NCBI RefSeq assembly: GCF_016722895.1
Contig: NZ_JAEQNA010000003.1
Coordinates: forward strand, 62,001-126,000
From: Ramlibacter aurantiacus
GTDB taxonomy: Bacteria; Pseudomonadota; Gammaproteobacteria; Burkholderiales; Burkholderiaceae_C
Reading direction: 5' to 3'
Length of the DNA stretch: 64,000 bases
The notes under the pieces were generated by a model. It was not told where the DNA came from and made no database searches. It saw only the letters and a program-made list of their open reading frames with translations. Shown one piece after another: positions 43,649 to 52,859 of this stretch (its first letter is position 1; every line of letters begins with the position of its first letter). The position numbers were made by a program, and so were the translations under genes.

Positions 43649-46191
43649 CCGGCCAGCCGTGGGAAGCCGTGGATCACCACCAGCCCGACCAGCCCCTGCG
43701 CCACCACGTACACCCAGTACAGCTGGGTGTTCTCGTAGCTCACGCGACGCCGCGCGTGCATCAGGCCCGCGGCCAGGCGCGCCATGCAGTAGCCGCCCAT
43801 GAAGCTCATGATCACCACGTAGAAGCCTTGCAGCGAAAGGATGGTGTAGACCACCGCGCCGTAGGCCGAGTCGGTGGGTGCGATGCCGGCGGACGACTGG
43901 TTGGCCAGGTCGCCGGCCAGCGCGATCCACAGCAGCACGATGGCGCTGCCGATGGCCAGCTGCAGCGGCCACCGGCGCGTGCCGTCCTGGCGGCGCAGCC
44001 GGCGGCCGGCCCAGACGATGAGGGCGCCGCTGGCCCCTTGCAGCGCCGCCGATCCCAGCGCCCAGCCCAGCTGCGGCAACTGCCCGGGAGAAGGCCAGAT
44101 CTCCGGGGAGACCGTCCACAGGAACATGTACGAGAACACCAGCGACGCGAAGATCGACCCGGACACGATCACCAGGACCATCATCGCCCACCACGAATGC
44201 GAGGTCGGGCCCTGCTGGTAGACCTCCAGCCGGATGCCGCCGCCGATGTCGACCGGCGGATGCGAGTAGCCCGGATCGGTCGACCAGACCCAGCGCAACA
44301 CCGAGGCGATGGCGACCAGGCCGCAGGCCGCGGCCAGCCACACCAGCTTGACGGTCAGCAGCAGGAAGAAGCCCGCGGTGAACACGGCGGCCAGGAAGGG
44401 CGACCAGCCGTAGCCCGGCATCTGCAGCAGGTACTGCGGCTTGGCCCCCAGTGCGCTGGTGACGATGGTCTCGCGCCCACCCGTGGGCGCATTGGGCAGG
44501 TAGTAGTGGCCCTGCTCGACATCGCGCGAGAGATTCGGCTGGTCCCACAGCGGTTCGCGGCTGGTGACGAAAGGGATGCTGCGGTTGGAGTAGTTGTCGT
44601 TGGGCAGCCACTCCATGGTGCCGGCGTTCCACACGTTGCCGGCGTTGCTGCCGCCCATGCGGAAGTGCATGGCCAGGTCGACCAGGAACACCGCGACGCC
44701 CGCGGCGATCAGGTAGGCGCCCACGGTGGACAGCATGTTCAGCGTGCCCCATCCCATCTCCGCCGGGTAGGTGTACACGCGCCGCGGCATGCCTTCGAGC
44801 CCGGCGATGTGCATGGGGAAGAAGGCCAGGTTGAAGCCGATGAACATGAGCGCGAAGCACCAGCGGCCCATGCGCTCGGACATGCGCCGCGAACTCGCGT
44901 AGGGCATCCAGTAGTAGAAGGCGCCGAACAGCGGGAACACCATGCCGCCGATCAGCACGTAGTGCAGGTGGGCCACGATGAAATAGGTGTCGTGGGCCTG
45001 CCAGTCGAAGGGCACCACCGCCACCATCACGCCGGTCAGGCCGCCCAGCACGAAGATGAACAGGAAGCCCAGCACGAACAGCGTGGGCGTGTCCATCGGG
45101 TTGAGCTTTTTCGCCGCCGCCAGCGTGGCGATCCAGGCGAACACCTGGATGCCGCTGGGCACCGCCACCGCCATGCTGGCGGCCGAGAAGAAGCTCAGCG
45201 ACAGCTGCGGGATGCCGGTGGCGAACATGTGGTGCACCCACAGCCCGAAGCTCAGGAAGCCGGTGGCCACCAGCGCGATCACGACCAGCCGATAGCCCAC
45301 CAGCGGGCGCTGGGCCATGGTGGGCACGATCATGGACACCATGCCCGCGGCGGGCAGGAAGATGATGTAGACCTCGGGGTGGCCGAAGATCCAGAACAGG
45401 TGCTGCCACAGCAGCGGGTCGCCGCCGTAGTCGGCCAGGAAGAAGGGCCACCGGAAGGCCCGCTCCAGCTCCAGCAGGATGGTGCCCAGGATCACCGCCG
45501 GGAACGCGAAGATGATCATGCCGGCGAGCACCAGCATCGACCAGGCGTAGATCGGCAGCTTGTCCAGCGTCATTCCGGGGGCGCGCGTGCGCAGGATGCC
45601 CACCACGATCTCGATGGCCCCGGCAATGGCCGAGATCTCGATGAAACCGATGCCCAGCAGCCAGAAGTCGGCGTTGTGCCCCGGCTCGTACTCGTAGCTG
45701 GTGAGCGGCGGGTACATGAACCAGCCGCCGCGCGGTGCCAGGTCGAAGAAGATGCTGCAGAAGAACACCGTGCCGCCCACGAAGTAGGCCCAGAACGCGA
45801 AAGCGCTCAGGCGCGGAAAGGGCAGGTCGCGCGCGGCCAGCATGTTGGGCAGCAACAGCACGCCGACCGCCTCCACCATGGGCACCGCGAACAGGAACAT
45901 CATCATGGTCCCGTGCATGGTGAACAGCTGGTTGTAGAGGTTGTGGCCGACCAGGTCGTTGTCGGGCACGGCCAGCTGCGTGCGCATCAGCAGCGCCAGC
46001 AGGCCCGCCAGCACGAAGAACATCAGCGCGGCCCCGATGTAGAAGGAGCCGACATAGTTGTTGTTCACAACGGTGACGAACTTCAGGCCCGATGGCGGCG
46101 CCCAGATCCGCTTGAGCTGGTCCAGTTCCTTGGCATCGTCGCGCGGCCCCGGATTGGGCAGCCGGCTGTAGTCGATCTCGTGCTCGCTCAT
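43645..46191 (-). CDS. coxAC: Cytochrome c oxidase subunit I + III fusion
   Basis: This 848-residue protein fuses the catalytic heme-copper subunit I (about 1-580) to a subunit III-like domain (about 640-845). Subunit I shows HGTMMMFLFAVP with a heme a ligand His, WIFGHPEVYI with the CuB His-Tyr pair, LWVHHMFATG with two CuB ligands, and HLHYVLIGG with heme ligands. The second part contains SHSWWAMMVLVIVSGSIFAS and later subunit III helices. It reduces O2 to water while pumping protons. The ATG at 46191 overlaps the coxB stop. Its motifs are of the aa3-type, not cbb3. Confidence 0.94.
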   Translation of the reverse strand: MSEHEIDYSRLPNPGPRDDAKELDQLKRIWAPPSGLKFVTVVNNNYVGSFYIGAALMFFVLAGLLALLMRTQLAVPDNDLVGHNLYNQLFTMHGTMMMFLFAVPMVEAVGVLLLPNMLAARDLPFPRLSAFAFWAYFVGGTVFFCSIFFDLAPRGGWFMYPPLTSYEYEPGHNADFWLLGIGFIEISAIAGAIEIVVGILRTRAPGMTLDKLPIYAWSMLVLAGMIIFAFPAVILGTILLELERAFRWPFFLADYGGDPLLWQHLFWIFGHPEVYIIFLPAAGMVSMIVPTMAQRPLVGYRLVVIALVATGFLSFGLWVHHMFATGIPQLSLSFFSAASMAVAVPSGIQVFAWIATLAAAKKLNPMDTPTLFVLGFLFIFVLGGLTGVMVAVVPFDWQAHDTYFIVAHLHYVLIGGMVFPLFGAFYYWMPYASSRRMSERMGRWCFALMFIGFNLAFFPMHIAGLEGMPRRVYTYPAEMGWGTLNMLSTVGAYLIAAGVAVFLVDLAMHFRMGGSNAGNVWNAGTMEWLPNDNYSNRSIPFVTSREPLWDQPNLSRDVEQGHYYLPNAPTGGRETIVTSALGAKPQYLLQMPGYGWSPFLAAVFTAGFFLLLTVKLVWLAAACGLVAIASVLRWVWSTDPGYSHPPVDIGGGIRLEVYQQGPTSHSWWAMMVLVIVSGSIFASLVFSYMFLWTVSPEIWPSPGQLPQLGWALGSAALQGASGALIVWAGRRLRRQDGTRRWPLQLAIGSAIVLLWIALAGDLANQSSAGIAPTDSAYGAVVYTILSLQGFYVVIMSFMGGYCMARLAAGLMHARRRVSYENTQLYWVYVVAQGLVGLVVIHGFPRLAG

Positions 46192-47174
46192 GGTCGCAGG
46201 CTCGCCAGCCAGGCCGCCAGCGCGCGCAACTCGTCCGGCGAGAACACCCGATAGGCTGGCATCCGCGCCCCCGGCTTGATCTGCTGCGGGTCGCTGATCC
46301 AGCCGGCCAGCGTGCCTTCGTTGTTGGGCACGGTGGCGGCGGCCAACCAGGCCCGGGCGCCGACGTGGGTGAGGTCGGGTCCGAGGCGGCCTTCGGCGGC
46401 GGTGCCACGCACGGTGTGGCACAAGCCGCAGCGGTTGGCCAGGAAGAGTCGCTGGCCCAGCGCCAGCTCGGGGCTGGTGGGGTTCGGCGCTGGCCGGCGC
46501 TGGTCGGCCAGCCAGCGCGCGAATTCGGCCGCAGGCTGCGCGACCACGTAGAACGCCATGCGCGCGTGCTGGGCACCGCAGTACTCGGCGCACTGGCCGC
46601 GGAACACCCCGGGTGCATCGGCGGTGAGCCTCAGCCGGTTGAGGTGGCCAGGAACCATGTCCAGCTTGCCCGCCAGGTTGGGCACCCAGAAGCTGTGGAT
46701 CACGTTGTCGGACTTCAGCGTGAGCTCGACCGGCCGCCCGGCGGGAATGTGGATCTCGTTGGCGGTCTCCAGAAGCACCGCGCCGCTGTCGTCGATATAG
46801 CGCACTCGCCACCACCACAGCTCGCCGGTCACCTCGACCCGCAGCGCGCCGGACGCCGTGGGCCGAGCCAGTGGCGCGCTTGCTTGCAGCGTGTAGACCA
46901 GCAGGGCCGTCAGCACGACGATCGGGAACACGATGCCGCCGCCCACGATCCAGCGCCGCTGCGCGAGCGCGCCGCGCATCCGGGTCGGGCCGAAGACGGC
47001 GATCGCCGCCACGGCCACCACGCCCGCGAAGATCACGGCGCCGCCCACGATGAGCACCCAGGTGATCTCCAGCAGCGGCGCGGCCGACTCGCCGTGCGCC
47101 TGCAGCGCCGACTGCACGCCGGCGCGCACCGGCGGTGCGGCGTTGGGCAGGGGGGAAGGCGGCGCGGCGGTCAT
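46188..47174 (-). CDS. coxB: Cytochrome c oxidase subunit II with C-terminal cytochrome c domain
   Basis: This 328-residue subunit accepts electrons from cytochrome c. Two N-terminal helices (about 33-60 and 77-98) anchor a CuA cupredoxin domain, with H160, C195, E197, C199, H203 and M206 in HSFWVPNL and CAEYCGAQHARM. A covalent heme c domain follows (C249, C252, H253 in CGLCH; axial Met in PGARMPAY), giving a caa3-type oxidase. It is the first gene of the cox operon and is divergent from two cytochrome c genes. Confidence 0.94.
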   Translation of the reverse strand: MTAAPPSPLPNAAPPVRAGVQSALQAHGESAAPLLEITWVLIVGGAVIFAGVVAVAAIAVFGPTRMRGALAQRRWIVGGGIVFPIVVLTALLVYTLQASAPLARPTASGALRVEVTGELWWWRVRYIDDSGAVLLETANEIHIPAGRPVELTLKSDNVIHSFWVPNLAGKLDMVPGHLNRLRLTADAPGVFRGQCAEYCGAQHARMAFYVVAQPAAEFARWLADQRRPAPNPTSPELALGQRLFLANRCGLCHTVRGTAAEGRLGPDLTHVGARAWLAAATVPNNEGTLAGWISDPQQIKPGARMPAYRVFSPDELRALAAWLASLRP

Positions 47175-47310
47175 GGAGCGGCAGCGGGGTGGCTCCTGAT
47201 CATTCAGGAAACGGCCGGGCCTGAGGGGTCACGACGCGATGCGACTTTCAATTGCGCTCTTTTGTTACGTTCAGCCCCGGCCCAGCCACCGGCCCGGAAA
47301 AATCGGCCTC

Positions 47311-47682
47311 ATGTTCCGCCCCCGCACCTTCACGCTGGCGCTGGCGCTGTGCGGCGCCGCGATGGGCGGGTGTGGCGACGGGCAGCGGCCCCGGGTGGAA
47401 GGTGGGACGGCCGATGCCGGCAAGCTGGCGATCCAGCGGCATGGCTGTGTAGCCTGCCATTCGGTCCCGGGCATTGCCGGAGTGTCCGCGAACGTGGGGC
47501 CGCCGCTCGGGGCCATGGGGCAGCGCGGCTACCTGGCCGGCGTGATCGCCAACACGCCCGAGAACCTGGTGCGCTGGATCCGCAACCCCACCGGCGTCGA
47601 CCCCCGCACCGCGATGCCGGACCTGGGGATTTCCGAACGCGAGGCGCGCGACATCGCCGCCTATCTCTATGAACGCACCTGA
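47311..47682 (+). CDS. Monoheme cytochrome c lipoprotein
   Basis: This 123-residue protein starts with a lipoprotein-type signal (LALALCGAAMGGC, Cys21) and has one heme site CVACH (C46, C49, H50). NVGPPLGAMGQRGYLAGVIA and the axial Met in TAMPDLGISEREARDIAAYL follow. The frame is open further upstream, but the ATG at 47311 starts the signal. It overlaps the next gene by 14 bases. Both are divergent from coxB, so they probably feed electrons to the caa3-type oxidase. Confidence 0.85.
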   Translation: MFRPRTFTLALALCGAAMGGCGDGQRPRVEGGTADAGKLAIQRHGCVACHSVPGIAGVSANVGPPLGAMGQRGYLAGVIANTPENLVRWIRNPTGVDPRTAMPDLGISEREARDIAAYLYERT

Positions 47683-48595
47683 GGCCCGCCCACCGCTCAC
47701 GGTGCGTGTGCGCACGCTGGCCATCGCCTTGCTGGCCCTGGTGGTGTGCGTCGTCGCAGGCCTGGTCCTGGTCGTGCAGCTCGGCGTGTACGACGTGGCG
47801 GCCACCCACCAGCACCTGGCGCCGGTCTACAAGCTGTTGCATCACGCGATGGCCCGCTCCGTGCAGGCCCGCGCGGATCAGGCTCCGCCAGCGGACCTGG
47901 ACGAGCCGTCGCGCGTCGAGCAAGGTGCGGTGCTGTACCAGGGGCACTGCCTGCAGTGCCATGGAGCTCCCGGCGTGCCGCCGGAGCCGTTCGCCTTGGG
48001 ACTACGGCCCAAGCCGGTCAACCTGGTGCCGGCTGCGCGCGAGTGGACGGCCGGCGAGATCTTCTGGACCATCAAGCACGGGATCAAGATGACCGGCATG
48101 CCCGGTTGGAAGTACCGGATGGCCGACGCCGACATCTGGAGCGTGGTGGGCTTCGTGCGTGCAATGGCCGTGCTATCGCCGAACGAATATGCCGCGATGA
48201 TGCGGCGGCTGCCGGAGCACCGGCACCCGATGATGGCGTCCGGCGAGACAGCCAGCGCGGCGCGGCAAGCGCGCGCCGAACCCGCCGCGGCCCAGCTGCC
48301 CACCAGCCTGGGCAGCGTGGCGGAGGGCCGTCTCAAGATCGACGCCTTCCTGTGCGCGACGTGCCATGTGATTCCCGGTGTCGTGGGGGCAGGCTTCCAC
48401 GTCGGGCCGCCGCTGGCGGGCGTGGGGCAAAGGGCCTTCATTGCCGGGGTGGTGCCGAACCAGCCGGAGAACCTGGTGCGCTTCCTGCTGAATCCGCCGG
48501 CCGTCGCGCCGGGTACGGCCATGCCGCCACTGGGCCTGAGCGAGGAAGACGCGCGCGACATCGCGGCCTTCCTGTACACGTTGCGGACCCCTTGA
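47669..48595 (+). CDS. Membrane-anchored diheme cytochrome c
   Basis: This 308-residue protein has an N-terminal membrane helix (about 14-40) and two heme c domains. The first has CLQCH (C94, C97, H98) with the axial Met in KMTGMPGW. The second has CATCH (C229, C232, H233) with the axial Met in TAMPPLGLSEEDARDIAAFL. The second domain is clearly homologous, nearly residue by residue, to the whole mature protein encoded just upstream. The start lies 14 bases inside that gene. Likely role: electron transfer to the oxidase, possibly bridging from a quinol:cytochrome c step. Confidence 0.87.
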   Translation: MNAPEARPPLTVRVRTLAIALLALVVCVVAGLVLVVQLGVYDVAATHQHLAPVYKLLHHAMARSVQARADQAPPADLDEPSRVEQGAVLYQGHCLQCHGAPGVPPEPFALGLRPKPVNLVPAAREWTAGEIFWTIKHGIKMTGMPGWKYRMADADIWSVVGFVRAMAVLSPNEYAAMMRRLPEHRHPMMASGETASAARQARAEPAAAQLPTSLGSVAEGRLKIDAFLCATCHVIPGVVGAGFHVGPPLAGVGQRAFIAGVVPNQPENLVRFLLNPPAVAPGTAMPPLGLSEEDARDIAAFLYTLRTP

Positions 48596-48611
48596 TGCGG
48601 CGCCGGTGCGC

Positions 48612-50900
48612 CTACTTGCCGGGCCGCGGCCGCCTGACTTGAATGACGGCCGGCGTGCGCCGCAGGGTGCGCATGGCGGCATCGAGGTGCGCGCGGTCGC
48701 GCACGGCGACCACGAAGCGCAGGTCGCAGGCTTCCTGGCCCCGCTCGTCACCCATGTCCACGTGGGTGATGTCCGCTTCAGCGCTGGCGAGGGCCGACGC
48801 CACGCGGGCCAGCACGCTCTTGCCGTTGACCACGGTGACCAGCAGCAGCGTCTCGAAGGGGCGCACGGTTTCCTCGGCCCACTCGACGCCGATGAAGCGC
48901 TCGGCGTCCTTGTGCTGCAGGCGCCGGGCCACGCCGCAATCGTCGGTGTGGACCACCAGGCCCTCGCCGCGGCCCAGGTAACCCAGGATGCGGTCACCCG
49001 GCACCGGGCGGCAACAGGTGGCGTATTGCACCGAGGCGTTCTCGCTGCCGTCGAGCGTGACCGCTCCCTGCGACACGTTCTCGTGCGCGGTGAAGCGCTC
49101 GCGGGTGATGAGCAGGGCGTCGCGCTTGCCACCGGTCTCGGCCAGCAGGTTCACCAGCCGCTTGGCCACGATGCTCGCGATGCGCTTGCCCAGGCCCAGG
49201 TCGGTCAGCAGTTCGTCGCGGGTGCGGTTGCCGGTGAAGCGCAGCAGCTTGTCCCACAGCACCTGGTTGTCGGCGTCGGCGGCCGGCAGTCGCTGGAAGC
49301 CCTCGGCCCGAAGGGCCTGCGTGAGCAGCTTCTCGCCCAGGTCGCGCGACTCGGCCTGTGCCAGCCCCTTGAGCTGGTGGCGGATCTTGGAGCGGGCCCG
49401 CCCGGTGCGCACGAAACCCAGCCACGCCGGATTGGGCGCGGCAACCGACGCGGTGACCACCTCGACGACATCGCCGTTGTTCAGCTCCGTGCGCAGCGGA
49501 ACCTGCTCGCCGTTGATCTTGGCGGCGACGGTGCGGTCGCCGATGTCGCTGTGGATCGCATAGGCGAAATCGACCACCGTGGCTCCGCGCGGCAGCGCCA
49601 TGATCTGGCTGCGCGGTGTGAACACGTACACGGCGTCGGGGAAGAGGTCGATCTTGACGTGGTCCCAGAACTCGGCGGCATCGCGCGTCTCGTGCTGGAT
49701 GTCCAGCAGCGATTGCAGCCACTTCGTGCCCAGGCGATCGGCCGACCCGTCGTGCTCGCCGGTGCTGGCCTTGTAGAGCCAATGCGCGGCCACGCCGGAC
49801 TCGGCCACGACGTGCATGGCCTCGGTGCGGACCTGGAACTCGACGTTGACACCGGATGGCCCGACCAGCGTGGTGTGCAGCGACTGGTAGCCGTTGACCT
49901 TGGGAATGGCGATGTGGTCCTTGAACCGGCCGGGTACCGGTTTGTACAGCTGGTGCAGCACGCCCAGGGCCGTGTAGCACTCGATCACCGATGGCACGAT
50001 CACGCGGAAGCCGTAGATGTCGGTCACCTGCGCGAAGCTCAGGTGCTTGTCGTCCATCTTGCAGTAGATCGAATAGAGCGTCTTCTCCCGGCCAGCCAGC
50101 CCGATGCGGATGCCGGCGGCATCGAAGGCCTGCTCGACCTCGCGCTGCACCTTCTGGATGAGGTCGCGTCGGCGGTTGCGCGCCTTGGCCACGGCCTTGC
50201 TCAGCACCTGGTGCCGCCATGGCATGAGGTAGCGGAACGCCAGCTCCTGCAGCTCGCGGTAGGTCTGGTTCAGGCCCAGCCGGTGCGCGATGGGGGCGTA
50301 GATGTCCAAGGTCTCCGAGGAAATGCGCGACCACTTGGCACGCGGCATGTCCTCCAGCGTGCGCATGTTGTGCGTGCGGTCGGCCAGCTTGATGAGGATG
50401 ACCCGCACGTCGCGCGCCATCGCCAGCAGCATCTTGCGGAAGGACTCGGCCTGGTTCTCCTCGCGGGTGTCGAACTGCAGCTTGTCGAGCTTGGTCAGGC
50501 CGTCGACCAGTTCGGCCACCTGCACGCCGAAGCGCTCGATGAGCTCGGGCTTGGTGACCCCGCAATCCTCGATCGCATCGTGCAGCAGGGCCGCCATCAA
50601 GGCCTGGGCGTCGAGCTTCCACTCGGCGCATTGGGCGGCCACCGCGATGGGGTGCGTGATGTACGGTTCGCCGCTGGCGCGCAACTGGCCCAGGTGCGCC
50701 TCGTCGGCGAAGCGGTAGGCCTGACGGACCTGCTCGACATCGGCGGGGTCCAGATAGTCGAGCTTGGCGGTCAGGGCGGCGAAGCTTGCTGCCGCCGCGT
50801 TGGCCACGGCGTGCGCGGCGGCCGCAGTGGGTCGATCGGGCGCGCCGGCGGTGGCGGTCCGTTTGCGCTTGTCGGAGGAGGAGTCGAGCACGGCGCTCAT
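48612..50900 (-). CDS. spoT: Bifunctional (p)ppGpp synthetase/hydrolase SpoT
   Basis: This 762-residue stringent-response enzyme makes and degrades (p)ppGpp. Its HD hydrolase domain retains HDAIED in MAALLHDAIEDCG (about 112-124), so hydrolase function is expected. The synthetase domain has GREKTLYSIYCKM and DIYGFRVIVPSVIECYTALG. A TGS domain (DAVYVFTPRSQIMALPRGAT) and a C-terminal ACT domain (LLLVTVVNGKSVLARVASAL) follow. It lies downstream of gmk and rpoZ as in E. coli, but with a terminator palindrome between rpoZ and spoT. Confidence 0.96.
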   Translation of the reverse strand: MSAVLDSSSDKRKRTATAGAPDRPTAAAAHAVANAAAASFAALTAKLDYLDPADVEQVRQAYRFADEAHLGQLRASGEPYITHPIAVAAQCAEWKLDAQALMAALLHDAIEDCGVTKPELIERFGVQVAELVDGLTKLDKLQFDTREENQAESFRKMLLAMARDVRVILIKLADRTHNMRTLEDMPRAKWSRISSETLDIYAPIAHRLGLNQTYRELQELAFRYLMPWRHQVLSKAVAKARNRRRDLIQKVQREVEQAFDAAGIRIGLAGREKTLYSIYCKMDDKHLSFAQVTDIYGFRVIVPSVIECYTALGVLHQLYKPVPGRFKDHIAIPKVNGYQSLHTTLVGPSGVNVEFQVRTEAMHVVAESGVAAHWLYKASTGEHDGSADRLGTKWLQSLLDIQHETRDAAEFWDHVKIDLFPDAVYVFTPRSQIMALPRGATVVDFAYAIHSDIGDRTVAAKINGEQVPLRTELNNGDVVEVVTASVAAPNPAWLGFVRTGRARSKIRHQLKGLAQAESRDLGEKLLTQALRAEGFQRLPAADADNQVLWDKLLRFTGNRTRDELLTDLGLGKRIASIVAKRLVNLLAETGGKRDALLITRERFTAHENVSQGAVTLDGSENASVQYATCCRPVPGDRILGYLGRGEGLVVHTDDCGVARRLQHKDAERFIGVEWAEETVRPFETLLLVTVVNGKSVLARVASALASAEADITHVDMGDERGQEACDLRFVVAVRDRAHLDAAMRTLRRTPAVIQVRRPRPGK

Positions 50901-50940
50901 GCCCTAAATGTAGCGTGGGGCTCGCCGGGCCAGTCCCGCC

Positions 50941-50976
50941 CATGAAAAAGGCACCGCGCGCGGTGCCTTTTTCATG
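50941..50976. terminator. Perfect 36-bp palindrome, bidirectional terminator
   Basis: The 36 bases from CATGAAAAAGG to CCTTTTTCATG are a perfect palindrome centred on CGCG. The GC stem GGCACCG/CGGTGCC is flanked by an A run on one side and a T run on the other. It can terminate transcription in both directions. It lies 17 bases past the rpoZ stop and about 40 bases before the spoT start, so it should attenuate read-through from gmk-rpoZ into spoT. Confidence 0.85.
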
Positions 50977-50992
50977 AACTTGTATCGGGCGG

Positions 50993-51196
50993 TCAGCCGG
51001 GGACCTTCTTGAGCATCTCCAGACCCACCTTGCCTTCGGCGATTTCGCGCAAGGCAGTGACGCCCGGCTTGTTCTTGCTCTCGATCCTGGGCGTATGGCC
51101 CTGGCTCAGCATGCGTGCGCGGTAGGTGGCGGCCAGCACGAGCTGGAAGCGATTGGGGATCCTGTTCAGGCAGTCTTCGACGGTGATGCGGGCCAT
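50993..51196 (-). CDS. rpoZ: RNA polymerase omega subunit RpoZ
   Basis: This 67-residue protein is the omega subunit that assists RNA polymerase assembly and contributes to ppGpp binding in proteobacteria. [20 protein letters not shown], then [13 protein letters not shown], is the canonical N-terminus, and [13 protein letters not shown] the canonical end. It is at its normal length and starts 20 bases after the gmk stop. Confidence 0.96.
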   Translation of the reverse strand: MARITVEDCLNRIPNRFQLVLAATYRARMLSQGHTPRIESKNKPGVTALREIAEGKVGLEMLKKVPG

Positions 51197-51216
51197 GAAG
51201 CGACTCCGTTGGGTGT

Positions 51217-51837
51217 TCAGATGATGTTGAGGGCCTTGAAGGTGTCGGCCCGGATGCGCCGCTGCGACGAGAACTTCAGTCGTTGGGCGTGGACGATGGC
51301 TTTGAGGTCGAACAGCGCGCGCTCGAAAAGCTCGTTGATTATCACATAGTCGAATTCACGGGCCTGGGCCATCTCCTCGGCGGCGTTGGTCAGGCGGGTC
51401 TCGATCACCTCGGCCGAATCCTCGCCGCGGCGCTCGAGGCGGGCGCGCAGTTCGTCCCAGCTGGGCGGCAGGATGAAGATCAGCACCGCGTTGGCGAAGA
51501 TGCGCTTGATCTGCAGCGCACCCTGGTAGTCGATCTCAAGGATCACGTCGGCCCCGGCCGCGATGCGATCCTCCACGGCCTTCTTGGAGGTGCCGTAACG
51601 GTTGCCGTGCACGTGCGCCCATTCGATGAAGGCGCCGCCCGCGACCATGGCGTCGAACTCTTGCGGCGATACGAAGAAATACTCGCGTCCGTGCTTTTCC
51701 TGCCCCCGCGGAGGCCGGGTGGTGTGCGAGACCGAGGGCTGCACCTGGGCATCGAGTTCCATCAACGCCTTGACCAGGCTGGACTTGCCCGCGCCACTCG
51801 GAGCGGCGACGACGAAGAGGTTGCCGGGGTATTCCAC
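51217..51837 (-). CDS. gmk: Guanylate kinase Gmk
   Basis: This 206-residue enzyme phosphorylates GMP to GDP. The P-loop is [11 protein letters not shown] (about 12-22). [20 protein letters not shown] binds GMP, and [14 protein letters not shown] and [18 protein letters not shown] are family segments. The start is a GTG at 51837, giving [15 protein letters not shown]. It follows yicC by 8 bases and precedes rpoZ, as in many proteobacteria. Confidence 0.96.
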   Translation of the reverse strand: MEYPGNLFVVAAPSGAGKSSLVKALMELDAQVQPSVSHTTRPPRGQEKHGREYFFVSPQEFDAMVAGGAFIEWAHVHGNRYGTSKKAVEDRIAAGADVILEIDYQGALQIKRIFANAVLIFILPPSWDELRARLERRGEDSAEVIETRLTNAAEEMAQAREFDYVIINELFERALFDLKAIVHAQRLKFSSQRRIRADTFKALNII

Positions 51838-51845
51838 AGGGGGTC

Positions 51846-52769
51846 CTATTCGATGTTCTGGACTTGCTCGCGCATTTGCTCGATGAGCACCTTCATGTCC
51901 ACCGAGATGCGCGTGAGTTCCAGCGTGGCCGACTTGGAGCCGAGCGTGTTGGCCTCGCGGTGCAGTTCCTGGATCAGGAAGTCCAGCCGCTTGCCGACTT
52001 CGCCCCCCTTGTCCAACAGGCGCGCGATCTCGTCCAGATGCGCGGTGAGCCGGGTCAGTTCCTCGGCCACGTCGATGCGGATCGCGAACGCGGTGGCCTC
52101 GGACAGGGCGCGGTCCTGCGCGGCCTCGGCCTGCGTGGGCGCGCCGGCGCTGCCGCCCAGGGCCATGGCTTCCCGCCAGCGCTCCAGGAATCGCTGCCGC
52201 TGCTGCTCGACCAGCTGCGGCACGAGCGGGCGGGCCTGCGCGGCGAGATCGCGCAACCGGGCCAGGTGGCCGCGCAGCATCTGCACCAGCCGTTCGCCCT
52301 CACGGGCGCGGGCGGCGACCAGGTCGTCCAGCGTGCGCGCTGCCAGGGACTGCACCGTGGGCCCCCAGTCGGCCGCGCCGGTCTCCGGGGTGGCCAGGCG
52401 CAGCACGTCGGCCACGCTCAGGGGGCGGGCCTGCGGCAGCCAGCCGAGCACCATGTCCTGCAAGGCGCCCAGTCGCTGCAATTGGCGCGCGCCCGGCTCG
52501 CGCAGGCCCTCGCCACTCGTGGCCTCGAGCCCGGCGCGCACTTCGACCTTGCCGCGTTTCAACCTCGATTGCAGCAGCTCGCGCAACGGCGGCTCGAACG
52601 CCCGCAGGTCTTCGGACAAGCGGAACGTGAGGTCGAGGAAGCGGCTGTTGACCGAGCGGATCTCCATGCCCAGGACCCGCCCTGGCGCAGGTGTTGCGTC
52701 CCCGGCAACCGGCGCCTGCGGCCCGTTGAGTTGGGCGCTTGCGTAACCGGTCATGCTGTAAACTGGCAT
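51846..52769 (-). CDS. yicC: YicC/YloC-family endoribonuclease
   Basis: This 307-residue protein begins [13 protein letters not shown], the YicC hallmark. It contains [36 protein letters not shown] and the C-terminal DUF1732 region ([20 protein letters not shown], then [20 protein letters not shown]). The family consists of stress-related RNases that act on small RNAs and mRNAs. It heads the yicC-gmk-rpoZ operon. It is divergent from the Ser/Thr kinase gene, with 90 bases between them. Confidence 0.94.
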   Translation of the reverse strand: MPVYSMTGYASAQLNGPQAPVAGDATPAPGRVLGMEIRSVNSRFLDLTFRLSEDLRAFEPPLRELLQSRLKRGKVEVRAGLEATSGEGLREPGARQLQRLGALQDMVLGWLPQARPLSVADVLRLATPETGAADWGPTVQSLAARTLDDLVAARAREGERLVQMLRGHLARLRDLAAQARPLVPQLVEQQRQRFLERWREAMALGGSAGAPTQAEAAQDRALSEATAFAIRIDVAEELTRLTAHLDEIARLLDKGGEVGKRLDFLIQELHREANTLGSKSATLELTRISVDMKVLIEQMREQVQNIE

Positions 52770-52859
52770 CGAGGATTCTCAGGAGTCGTTTCGCTGTCGT
52801 AGGGGGCGGGCTGGCTGTAGTCGACGGGCCCTCGCCACAACCGCGCCAAGCCCCAAATT

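Noticed and set aside
43450..46254. 934-codon forward frame opposite the oxidase genes
   Set aside because: Its composition (His, Gln, Asp, Arg repeats) is that of an antisense frame of hydrophobic codons. The cox genes on the other strand are unmistakable.
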